Shown here in pieces: positions 6,001 through 13,474 of a stretch of DNA of 19,021 nucleotides. Both the position numbers and the translations under genes were made by a program. Positions within the stretch are counted from its first letter, which is position 1. Every line of letters starts with the position of its first letter. The notes under the pieces are model-generated. The model did no database searches. It had not been told where the DNA came from and worked only from the letters and a program-made list of their open reading frames with translations. Location of the stretch: NCBI GenBank assembly GCA_023391155.1, contig JAEWBM010000049.1:1-19021 (forward strand). Reading direction: 5' to 3'. Source of the stretch: Acidobacteriota bacterium. GTDB lineage: Bacteria; Acidobacteriota; Blastocatellia; Pyrinomonadales; Pyrinomonadaceae.

Positions 6001-7860
6001 ATGAACGGTAGGCCGCCGGAAATTCCACCCCACAAATTGATCTCCTCGCTCCGGGGATACAACCTCCTGCCCGCGATCATCTTTCTGCCCACCCGCCGAA
6101 AGTGCGACGAGGCCGCCTCCGAGGTCGCTGCCGACAAACGCCAGAAGACCGATCCCGACAAGGCCGCCCGCCGACAGCAGATGTTCGCCGAGTACGCCCA
6201 GGCCAGCCCCGAGGTCCGCTCGCACAAACACGCAAAGATCCTCGTCAACTCCGGCGTCGCCTCGCACCATGCCGGCCACATACCATCTTGGAAGCTGCTC
6301 ATCGAGCAGATGATGTCCGCCGGGCTGCTCAATGCGATCTTTGCGACATCCACCGTCGCCGCCGGTGTCGACTTTCCGGCACGCACGGTCGTCATCACCA
6401 ACGCCGATACTCGCGGCAACGACGGCTGGCGCCCGCTCTCGGCAAACGAACTCCACCAAATGACCGGCCGAGCCGGCCGCCGCGGCAAGGATCTCGTCGG
6501 GTTTTGTGTGCTCGTGCCCGGCCAATTCCAGGACCCCAAGAAGATCGCCGAACTGCTCCGTGCCCAACCCGATCCGCTCGAGAGCAAATTCCGCTCGACC
6601 TACACTTCGCTGCTCAACCTGCTCGATGCCTTCGGCAGCTTTGACCAGGTCCGCGAGATCGCCGAGAAGAGCTTCGCTTTTCAGGAGACCGCCCGTCAGA
6701 TCGAGGGGCTCCGCCGCAAACGCGACAGGGCGGACGCTGCCCTTGCCGCAAAACTCGACGGTGTCACAGGCGTCACGGCAGATGACCTGCGGGGCTTCGA
6801 ACGCCTTGCCTCCGCCAAACGCCGCCTGGAGGAACGTCTGCCCGCGACCCGCGCCGAACTCCGCCACCGCTGGCTCGACGAAAACGTAACGCCCGGCCGC
6901 ATCGTCACCCAGGGCCGCAGCGGTAAACGGCTTTTCCTTGTCATCAGTGTTCGCGGCGACTCCGTCAGTTCCATGCGCGACGACGGCCAGGGCCGCACCT
7001 TTCCGCTCTCCCGCGTGAACCGAGTCCACGAACGCACCTACAAGCTCAGCGACCGCGACCTGGAAAACGCATTTCTCGAAACGCTCGGCGGCGAAAACCC
7101 GGTGGTGAAAGAGCCCAAGATCTCGCATCGCCAAAGTTCTGACGAGGGAGCCGAGCTGATCGAGCGCCTGCTCGCGACATTCGTCCCGGACGGCCTCTAC
7201 GGGGCCGAACGCGACAAGACAAATGAGATCCTTTGGTCGGCCGCGAAGCCCGCGGCCGAAACGGAACGCCTCGACCGCGACATCGATCACCTTCGCCGCG
7301 ATATCTGGGAGCCATTCGAACAACGGGCCCGCGTTCTCGATCAACTGGGCTATATCGACTTCGCGTCCCAGACCGCTACACCTGAGGGGAAGTGGCTCGC
7401 CGATCTTCGCGTCGACCGGCCCCTGCTCGTTGGTGAGGCTCTCCGACAGGCGGTTTTCGACGGCCTGGAACCTGGCGTTCTTGCCGGGCTGATGGCTGCC
7501 CTTGCCGCCGATTCCGACCGCAATTACGGCGAACTCTATCTTTCTGACGAATTGCTCTCGCGGATCGCCGATCTCGAAGAAGTGATCTATGAGGTCTCCC
7601 GGACAGAATGGAAATACGGAGTCGAACCGGCCGAGGAGATCAATTTCTCCGCCGCCGCCGCCGCCGAGTTCTGGGCCAACGGATCCTCCTGGAACGGCCT
7701 TGTCGGAAAGACCGGTGCCGAGGAGGGCGATCTCGTCCGCCTGCTCTCGCGGACCGGCGAGGCTTTGATGCAGGTTGCACAACTCCGCGACTCAAATCCC
7801 GAGGCGGCGGCACTCGCCCGTGAAACCGCCGAGATCATTTTGCGCGAACCTATCCGATAG
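6001..7860 (+). CDS. Ski2-like superfamily II helicase lacking the RecA1 domain
   Basis: 619 residues matching the second half of Ski2/Mtr4/HelY-like RNA helicases. Visible in order: the motif IV region LLPAIIFLPTRRKCD (22-36), HHAGHIP (89-95), motif V ATSTVAAGVDFPA (115-127) and motif VI QMTGRAGRRG (153-162). A long helical middle follows, and then a C-terminal part of the DSHCT kind with a final EEGDLVRLLSR segment. The RecA1 domain with Walker A (GKT) and the DExH box is absent. A TAA directly abuts the ATG, and no frame between 5823 and 6000 contains the missing motifs. The protein begins exactly at the RecA1-RecA2 linker, so it is either a stable half-protein that needs a partner or the remnant of a rearrangement. 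Alone it should not hydrolyse ATP. It heads a close-packed run with the next two genes. Confidence 0.8.
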   Translation: MNGRPPEIPPHKLISSLRGYNLLPAIIFLPTRRKCDEAASEVAADKRQKTDPDKAARRQQMFAEYAQASPEVRSHKHAKILVNSGVASHHAGHIPSWKLLIEQMMSAGLLNAIFATSTVAAGVDFPARTVVITNADTRGNDGWRPLSANELHQMTGRAGRRGKDLVGFCVLVPGQFQDPKKIAELLRAQPDPLESKFRSTYTSLLNLLDAFGSFDQVREIAEKSFAFQETARQIEGLRRKRDRADAALAAKLDGVTGVTADDLRGFERLASAKRRLEERLPATRAELRHRWLDENVTPGRIVTQGRSGKRLFLVISVRGDSVSSMRDDGQGRTFPLSRVNRVHERTYKLSDRDLENAFLETLGGENPVVKEPKISHRQSSDEGAELIERLLATFVPDGLYGAERDKTNEILWSAAKPAAETERLDRDIDHLRRDIWEPFEQRARVLDQLGYIDFASQTATPEGKWLADLRVDRPLLVGEALRQAVFDGLEPGVLAGLMAALAADSDRNYGELYLSDELLSRIADLEEVIYEVSRTEWKYGVEPAEEINFSAAAAAEFWANGSSWNGLVGKTGAEEGDLVRLLSRTGEALMQVAQLRDSNPEAAALARETAEIILREPIR

Positions 7861-7863
7861 TTG

Positions 7864-8955
7864 ATGAAGTGGGTCAAAAGAATTCTGGTGATCGCGGCGG
7901 CGGGCGTCCTCATCCTTATCGGGGCCGCCTTCGTCAGCGAGAACGACCGAGCAATTTTGTCCGGCCGCGTCTCTAACCAAGCCGCCAAAACGATCCGCCC
8001 GGATTGGCCGGGCACGCCCGTAGATCAGCGTGGCCGGTTCATGAACGACGAGTTTCCATTCCTCCCGAAACCGACCGATCTGCTCAAATGGCAGCTCAGC
8101 GACAACCCTTTCGAGGCCGAGAAAGAGGCTGACACTTTTCGGCCCGAGGTCCTCGACCCGGCTCCGTTTCTTGCCGGCAGCGAAGACGGCATTCTGTGGC
8201 TTGGCCACGCCTCATTCTATATTCGGCTGGGCGGACGACACATACTGATCGATCCGGTCTTCGGCCAGCCGAATTTCATTAGCAGATACACCGACGTGCC
8301 GTCGCCGCTCGATTCGATTCGAGCGGTCGACTACGTCCTGCTCACCCACGATCACCGCGACCATACCGACGAGCCGACACTGCGAGCCATAGCAAAAAAA
8401 TTTCCGGAAGCACGGTTTCTCGCCGGGCTCGGGTCCGATGACATCCTCGTCGATTGGACCGGAACATCTGATCGTGCCGTTCTGACCGGATGGTTCCAGG
8501 ACTTCACGATCGACGACCCCGCGCTAGATATCTATTTCCTCCCGGTCCGGCACTGGTCGCGACGGGGCCTGTTCGACACCAATCGCAGGCTGTGGGGCGG
8601 GTACGTCATCGAGAGCGGCGACACGACCATCTACCACGGCGGCGACAGCGGCTACGGACGCCATTACCGCGAAACCGGCGAGCTTTTCCCTGAGATCGAT
8701 TATTTCCTCATCGGCATCGGTTCGTACGAGCCTCGCTGGTTCATGGAACCCAACCACAACAACCCGGCGGATGTTGTAAAGGCATTCCAGGACATCGGTG
8801 CCAAGACGCTCGTTCCGATGCACTACGGAACCTTCAACATGTCGGACGAGGCCCCGGGGACGCCGATCCGCACGCTGCGCGACGAAGTCGAGAAGGCCGG
8901 GTTGACCGACCGCGTCAGGACGCTTAACATCTACGAAAGTCTCGCCATACCTTGA
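7864..8955 (+). CDS. Membrane-anchored MBL-fold hydrolase, NAPE-PLD-like
   Basis: 363 residues from ATG 7864, three bases after the helicase stop, suggesting translational coupling. Residues 5-24 form a transmembrane anchor or signal, so the enzyme probably faces the envelope. The metallo-beta-lactamase zinc-site motifs are complete: GHASF (114-118), THDHRDH (161-167, with His162, His164, Asp166 and His167), His230 in RHWSRRG, Asp251 in GGDSGYG and His310 in PMHYGTF. The HWSRRG and GGDSGYG variants and the overall length match the N-acylphosphatidylethanolamine phospholipase D/UlaG-like branch rather than beta-lactamases. Known members split N-acyl-PE into N-acylethanolamine and phosphatidic acid. 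Bacterial homologues are mostly untested, so the substrate is an inference. The amidase gene follows after 18 bases. Confidence 0.88.
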   Translation: MKWVKRILVIAAAGVLILIGAAFVSENDRAILSGRVSNQAAKTIRPDWPGTPVDQRGRFMNDEFPFLPKPTDLLKWQLSDNPFEAEKEADTFRPEVLDPAPFLAGSEDGILWLGHASFYIRLGGRHILIDPVFGQPNFISRYTDVPSPLDSIRAVDYVLLTHDHRDHTDEPTLRAIAKKFPEARFLAGLGSDDILVDWTGTSDRAVLTGWFQDFTIDDPALDIYFLPVRHWSRRGLFDTNRRLWGGYVIESGDTTIYHGGDSGYGRHYRETGELFPEIDYFLIGIGSYEPRWFMEPNHNNPADVVKAFQDIGAKTLVPMHYGTFNMSDEAPGTPIRTLRDEVEKAGLTDRVRTLNIYESLAIP

Positions 8956-8960
8956 CTCGA

Positions 8961-8966
8961 AAGGAG
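8961..8966 (+). promoter_or_regulatory. Shine-Dalgarno sequence of the amidase gene
   Basis: AAGGAG sits seven bases before ATG 8974, just past the stop codon of the MBL-fold gene. It is one of the few strong ribosome-binding sites in the window. Confidence 0.8.
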
Positions 8967-8973
8967 ATAGAAA

Positions 8974-10566
8974 ATGTCCGGAATGAATCGCCGTGAATTT
9001 GTCGGCCTCACCGCCGCGAGCATCATCGGAGCACTCGCCGTGCCGGGTTCCGCGGCCGGCCGAGCCACCATGCAAACAGGCAGATTTCATGAAGCCACTA
9101 TCGCAGATCTTCGCCGGCTGATGGAGACGGGCGAGGCGACCTCGGTCGATATCGTAAAGGGATATCTCCACAATATCGACCTCTTTGACGGCCGTGTGAA
9201 TTCAATTATCGAGAGGAATCCGGACGCCGAGGCGATCGCTGCACGGCTCGACGCTGAACGCAAGGACGGCAAGGTTCGCGGGCCGCTTCATGGGATACCG
9301 GTGGTCCTAAAGGACAATATCGACACCGCCGACAAGATGAAGACGACGGCGGGCAGCCTGGCTCTCGTGAACGCTCCGACTCCGGCACGCGATGCATTTC
9401 TGGTCGAACGCCTGCGGGCTGCCGGCGCGGTCATCCTCGCGAAAACGAACCTGAGCGAGTGGGCGAACTTCCGATCGTCGAATTCCATCAGCGGCTGGTC
9501 CGGGCGCGGCGGACAGACCCGCAATCCATATATCCTCGACCGGAATCCGTGCGGTTCGTCTTCGGGCTCCGGAGCCGCCGTTTCCGCTAACCTGGCGGCA
9601 GCGGCCATCGGCACTGAGACCGACGGGTCAATTGTTTGCCCCGCTTCCATCTGCGGCGTCGTTGGGCTCAAGCCGACCGTCGGATTGATCTCTCGCAGCG
9701 GCATCATCCCGATCGCTCATTCACAGGACACCGCCGGCCCAATGACCCGAACCGTTGCCGATGCCGCGATACTGCTCTCGGCTATGACCATGGCGGACCC
9801 CCGCGATACTGCGACGGCTGAGAATAGAGCCAAGATTCGGACCGATTACGAAAAATTTCTATCGAAGGACGGTTTGAAAGGGGCTCGGATCGGCGTTGCT
9901 CGTAACTATTGGGGACGCCGCGACGAGGTAGACAGGGCCATGGACGCATCGCTTCAGGCGATCAAGGATGCGGGAGCAGAACTGATCGACGTGCGGTTTG
10001 ACTCGATAGGGAAGTTCGGCGATGCGGAATATCAGATCCTGCTTTATGAGTTCAAGGCCGATCTCGAAAAATATCTTACCGACCGAGGCGGCGACCACAA
10101 GACCCTCGCCGACCTGATCCGCTTCAATGAAGACAATGCTGCCCGGGAAATGCCCTATTTCAAACAGGAGATCTTCGAGGAGGCGGCAAAGAAGGGACCG
10201 CTGACCGAAACGGCCTATTTGGACGCCGTAAAGAAAGCTCGGCAGCTGACGCGGACCCAAGGGATCGACGCCGTTATGGATGCGAACAAGCTGGCCGCCG
10301 TGGTCGCTCCTTCTAATGCCCCTACCTGGATGATCGATACTGTGAACGGTGATTGCGGGAGCGGGTACGTTTCGAGCTCGGCACTCGCGGCTGTCTCGGG
10401 ATATCCGAACATCACAGTACCGGCGGGTTTCGAAAGGGGACTGCCGCTAGGCATATCCTTCTTCGGCAGGGCATATTCAGAGCCGTTGCTGATCAAATTT
10501 GCCTATGCTTTTGAACAGGCGACAAACGCCCGGCAGGCCCCAAGGTTTCTCGACACGGCCATCTGA
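8974..10566 (+). CDS. Tat-exported amidase-signature family hydrolase
   Basis: 530 residues. The N-terminus NRREFVGLTAASIIG (5-19) is a twin-arginine signal, followed by AVPGSAAG. The Ser-cisSer-Lys triad of amidase-signature enzymes is intact: Lys113 (VVLKDN), Ser195 in the CGSSSGSG loop and the nucleophile Ser219 in TETDGSIVCPAS. The 24-residue spacing of the two serines is that known from FAAH and peptide amidase. The TETDGSIVCP and SQDTAGPM segments look closest to peptide amidases (C-terminal amide hydrolysis). GatA is unlikely because the protein is exported and no gatB/gatC is near. It has a good Shine-Dalgarno sequence and follows the NAPE-PLD-like gene by 18 bases. The stop lies one base from the convergent coaX stop. 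The family is certain but the substrate is open. Confidence 0.92.
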   Translation: MSGMNRREFVGLTAASIIGALAVPGSAAGRATMQTGRFHEATIADLRRLMETGEATSVDIVKGYLHNIDLFDGRVNSIIERNPDAEAIAARLDAERKDGKVRGPLHGIPVVLKDNIDTADKMKTTAGSLALVNAPTPARDAFLVERLRAAGAVILAKTNLSEWANFRSSNSISGWSGRGGQTRNPYILDRNPCGSSSGSGAAVSANLAAAAIGTETDGSIVCPASICGVVGLKPTVGLISRSGIIPIAHSQDTAGPMTRTVADAAILLSAMTMADPRDTATAENRAKIRTDYEKFLSKDGLKGARIGVARNYWGRRDEVDRAMDASLQAIKDAGAELIDVRFDSIGKFGDAEYQILLYEFKADLEKYLTDRGGDHKTLADLIRFNEDNAAREMPYFKQEIFEEAAKKGPLTETAYLDAVKKARQLTRTQGIDAVMDANKLAAVVAPSNAPTWMIDTVNGDCGSGYVSSSALAAVSGYPNITVPAGFERGLPLGISFFGRAYSEPLLIKFAYAFEQATNARQAPRFLDTAI

Positions 10567-10567
10567 A

Positions 10568-11341
10568 CTAGGTAAGCCGTTCTCCCGCCATACGCAGCCC
10601 TTCAAGGGTCAGGTTTTCGTCAAGAATTCCGATGATCGGGAGTTCGGGGAGTATCATCCGTGAAAATCCGCCCGTTGCAACGACCTTGATCTCGTCGGCA
10701 GCCGTACCCTCGGCGGTTAGTTCCTTTTTCACTCGCTGTACGAGAGCCTCTACCATCCCCAGGTTGCCCCAGAATATTCCCGAACGGATCGCATCATCCG
10801 TCGTTCGGCCGATCGCGGCCTCCGGTTTGCCGATGCGTATGGCAGGGAGCTTTGCCGTATTCGACCGCAATGCCTCAGCCATAATTCCCATTCCGGGAGC
10901 GATGGCCCCGCCTAGAAAGACGGGCCCCGTGCCCACAGCATCGATGGTCGTAGCGGTGCCGAAGCCGCACACAACGCATGGCGCTCCGTATTTTTGGGCC
11001 GCGGCCGCCGCGGTTACTATTCGGTCGCCCCCCAATGTTTCCGGTGTCTGATACGCGATTTTCATTCCGGTATCAGTTTTATGGTCGACGAAGGTGGGGG
11101 TGACCTTGAAGATCCGGTTACAAGCCTCGGTCAATATCTCGTTCAGCTCCGGCACGACCGAAGCGGCCATTACCGAATTAACGCGGCCGATACGCGTCTC
11201 CAGAAACTGCAGACGGTCGCTCATCAATTCCGCAGCTTCGTAATCCGGCTTTGTGTGGATGGAAAATCGGTCGGTCAGCCGAGGGCCGTCAAATAAACCG
11301 AATTTAGTTGTGGAATTCCCGATATCGACGGTTAAGATCAT
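10568..11341 (-). CDS. coaX: Type III pantothenate kinase
   Basis: 257 residues, the usual length of CoaX, which phosphorylates pantothenate in the first step of coenzyme A synthesis. ASKHA-fold motifs are visible: DIGNSTTKFG (6-15, phosphate loop with Asp6), LGGDR (103-107, Asp106 as the catalytic base), FGTATTID (127-134) and FLGGAIAPG (142-150). An oddity is that the residue before FGTATT is normally Asp, the monovalent-cation ligand in characterised enzymes, but is Gly126 here. It is the last gene of the minus-strand block and lies 24 bases after the small acidic protein gene. No terminator is seen between it and the convergent amidase gene. Confidence 0.95.
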   Translation of the reverse strand: MILTVDIGNSTTKFGLFDGPRLTDRFSIHTKPDYEAAELMSDRLQFLETRIGRVNSVMAASVVPELNEILTEACNRIFKVTPTFVDHKTDTGMKIAYQTPETLGGDRIVTAAAAAQKYGAPCVVCGFGTATTIDAVGTGPVFLGGAIAPGMGIMAEALRSNTAKLPAIRIGKPEAAIGRTTDDAIRSGIFWGNLGMVEALVQRVKKELTAEGTAADEIKVVATGGFSRMILPELPIIGILDENLTLEGLRMAGERLT

Positions 11342-11365
11342 TACGATTTCCGAGATCGGGAGGGG

Positions 11366-11695
11366 TTAGCCGTTCAAAGGTAGCCCATCATATATGAGCT
11401 GCCAGCCGTTGTTCCGGCTCGATCGCAGGCTTCGGACAAACCAATGCAACGCCGCCGACGGGTCGTCATAAATCTGTACGGCAGGAAGGCTTTCGCGTGG
11501 GTCGACGCGGCAGATCGCCGCCCCGACGGGAGCGCTTTTAATGCATAGCAGCGCCGTCATATCCTCTTTCTGAAGTATGGCTGTGCGGAGCGTTACCCCT
11601 GCATGCTCTTCATCAAAAGAGTCGAATTCGAGTATCTGGTCCGAGAGATCGTCTTCGAGATCAAAATCCGGATCGCTTTCAAAGTGGTCGTTCAT
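11366..11695 (-). CDS. Small acidic hypothetical protein
   Basis: 109 residues from ATG 11695. I do not recognise a family. The first 33 residues are very acidic (runs of Asp and Glu with no Lys or Arg). The rest looks like a small alpha/beta domain ending in NGWQLIYDGLPLNG. There is no signal peptide or membrane segment. The frame extends to a TTG at 11737, which would place it immediately after birA. ATG 11695 is preferred because the extra residues look unconserved in character. Neither start has a clear ribosome-binding site. Its position between birA and coaX on the same strand suggests cotranscription, which says little about its role. Confidence 0.6.
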   Translation of the reverse strand: MNDHFESDPDFDLEDDLSDQILEFDSFDEEHAGVTLRTAILQKEDMTALLCIKSAPVGAAICRVDPRESLPAVQIYDDPSAALHWFVRSLRSSRNNGWQLIYDGLPLNG

Positions 11696-11738
11696 ATAGT
11701 TGATTTTGACGTTACACTTTTGACCGAAAAAGTTCAAT

Positions 11739-12485
11739 TCAAGCCCCTTCGGCCCTCAAACTGGAAACGTCGCCCGCAACGATGATCGCGACCGAACCGT
11801 CGTCGCGCCGGATCCGCAAAGCGCCGTTCGGTTCCAGCCCCTCGGTCACCCCGCTTATCACCTCGCCCTCCAATTCGGCCCGCACGCGCTTACCGCGGAA
11901 ATAACTGGACCGTCCGGACCATTCCTCGATCACCGCTTGAGGTCCATCTCTCGACTGAAGCAATGCGTAGTATTCCGTGACCTTGGCGAGCAGTTTCTCC
12001 GCGAGAGCATCCACCGCCGGTGCATTGCCCTTTTCGCTTTCGATCGAGGTGGCGATGTCGGCGACCTCGGGCGGGTAGTTGCCGGGCCGGATGTTGATGC
12101 CGATCCCCACCACCACTGCCGTTCCTTGGGGGGTATCGGTCGTCTCCGCCAGTACGCCGCAGATCTTCCGGCCCTTGATATGAACGTCATTTACCCATTT
12201 CAGGTCGGGCTGCAGGCCTAGCGTGTCGAGAGTGTCGTGGACCGCAATGCCGGACATCAGGGTGATCAAGGGCAAGAACCGCGGCTCGAGTCTTGGCCGA
12301 AGCACGATGCTCAGATACAACCCCGCGTCTTTCTCAGAGACCCACGTGCGTCCGCGGCGTCCCCGTCCCGCGGTCTGCTGTCGGGCGATGATACAAGTTC
12401 CCTCGGCTGCCCCGGAGCGGGCGGCATCGAGGGCCTCGGTGTTTGTCGAGCCGATTGAATCGAATTTTCTGAGATCGATCCGCAT
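11739..12485 (-). CDS. birA: Biotin--[acetyl-CoA-carboxylase] ligase, no DNA-binding domain
   Basis: 248 residues from ATG 12485, which lies four bases after the egtD stop. An upstream in-frame TTG at 12557 would overlap egtD and is rejected. The enzyme activates biotin to biotinyl-AMP and attaches it to carboxylase BCCP. The motifs are present: GRGRRGRTW (40-48, biotinyl-AMP loop), LKWVND (95-100), GRKICG (105-110, with Lys107 in the catalytic position) and VVGIGINI. A C-terminal SH3-like domain covers about 200-248. The N-terminal helix-turn-helix of E. coli BirA is missing, so this is a monofunctional (class I) ligase that does not itself repress biotin genes. It is the third gene of the egtB-egtD-birA block. 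Confidence 0.94.
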   Translation of the reverse strand: MRIDLRKFDSIGSTNTEALDAARSGAAEGTCIIARQQTAGRGRRGRTWVSEKDAGLYLSIVLRPRLEPRFLPLITLMSGIAVHDTLDTLGLQPDLKWVNDVHIKGRKICGVLAETTDTPQGTAVVVGIGINIRPGNYPPEVADIATSIESEKGNAPAVDALAEKLLAKVTEYYALLQSRDGPQAVIEEWSGRSSYFRGKRVRAELEGEVISGVTEGLEPNGALRIRRDDGSVAIIVAGDVSSLRAEGA

Positions 12486-12489
12486 GAAG

Positions 12490-13461
12490 TTAGACGGGCC
12501 GCCAGAGCGAATCGACATAGAAGTTGTCGTGGTCGAAAAATTCCGTTTCGATCTCAAAACCGCTCAGTGCCGCAAATTCCTCGATCATCGCGCGTGTGTA
12601 CTTTTGCGAGATCTCCATGAAGATCGCCTCCCACTGATCGAATTCGAACGACCGGCCAAGTGCATCGATGGTCACTGTTTGGGTCTCGCGGCTGATCAGG
12701 AAAGAGCGAGCGGCGCATTCGACCGGACGATATTGGGCATAGTGGGAAAATTTCGAGATATCGAAATTGCCGCCCAGTTCGCGGTTGATCCGCGACAGCA
12801 AATTGAGATTAAAAGCCGCGGTCACGCCCTGAGGGTCGTCATATGCGGCGACTATAATCCGCGGATCTTTCTGCATATCGAACCCGATAAAAAGGCGATC
12901 ATTGTCGTTCATCACGGACCGCAGGTCGCGGAAAAATGCTAATGCCTGATCCTTTTGAAAATTTCCAATATTCGAGCCAAGAAACATCAGCACCTTTCGC
13001 CGCTGATCGCCGTTCTGCAGCGAATCGAGGATGCGGAAATAGTCGCCCGTGTGCGGCTCGATGTTCAAATCGGGAAACTGACGGTGAAACTTTGCCTCGA
13101 GTGCGTCGTTCGCCTCGCGCGAAATGTCGATCGGGAGATAGGAAAGGTTGGCCCCTTGCTCGAGAAAATGTTCGATCAGGATCGCCGTTTTTGTTCCATC
13201 CCCAGCGCCGAGTTCGATAAGGTCGAAACCCTCTTTTCCGTCACGGCTGAATGAATTGTATATTCCCTCGACTTGCTCGGTGAAGATCTTCGTCTCTGCC
13301 CGCGTCGGGTAATATTCGGGCAGTTTCATGATCTCCATGAACAGGCGCGAGCCCTCATCGTCATAAAAATATCTGGACGAGAGGTGCTTCGGCGTCGAGG
13401 TAAGGCCACGAAGAACGTCCTCAGCGAATTGCGACAACTCAGGCGATGTCGAGGTCTTCAT
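12490..13461 (-). CDS. egtD: L-histidine N-alpha-methyltransferase (ergothioneine synthesis)
   Basis: 323 residues, matching the roughly 320 of known EgtD. It trimethylates the alpha-amino group of histidine with three SAM to give hercynine, the first step of ergothioneine synthesis. Motifs include SSRYFYDDEGSRLF (28-41), the SAM-binding LIELGAGDG (81-89), YLPIDIS (108-114), the GSNIGNF region (162-168) and FMEISQKYT (281-289). In the last of these, Glu283 and Ser285 line up with the histidine-binding Glu and Ser of the mycobacterial enzyme. It lies 13 bases after egtB, which supports the function. The Shine-Dalgarno sequence is weak. I see no missing residue. Confidence 0.95.
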   Translation of the reverse strand: MKTSTSPELSQFAEDVLRGLTSTPKHLSSRYFYDDEGSRLFMEIMKLPEYYPTRAETKIFTEQVEGIYNSFSRDGKEGFDLIELGAGDGTKTAILIEHFLEQGANLSYLPIDISREANDALEAKFHRQFPDLNIEPHTGDYFRILDSLQNGDQRRKVLMFLGSNIGNFQKDQALAFFRDLRSVMNDNDRLFIGFDMQKDPRIIVAAYDDPQGVTAAFNLNLLSRINRELGGNFDISKFSHYAQYRPVECAARSFLISRETQTVTIDALGRSFEFDQWEAIFMEISQKYTRAMIEEFAALSGFEIETEFFDHDNFYVDSLWRPV

Positions 13462-13474
13462 AAATCTTGGGCCT

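Noticed and set aside
5926..7782. A 618-codon open frame on the minus strand opposite the helicase gene
   Set aside because: It mirrors the codon bias of the plus-strand gene. The translation has no recognisable motifs, while the plus frame has clear helicase motifs and a promoter.
12486..12557. Longer birA from TTG 12557
   Set aside because: It would overlap egtD by 68 bases and adds a low-complexity start with no helix-turn-helix. ATG 12485 fits the family.
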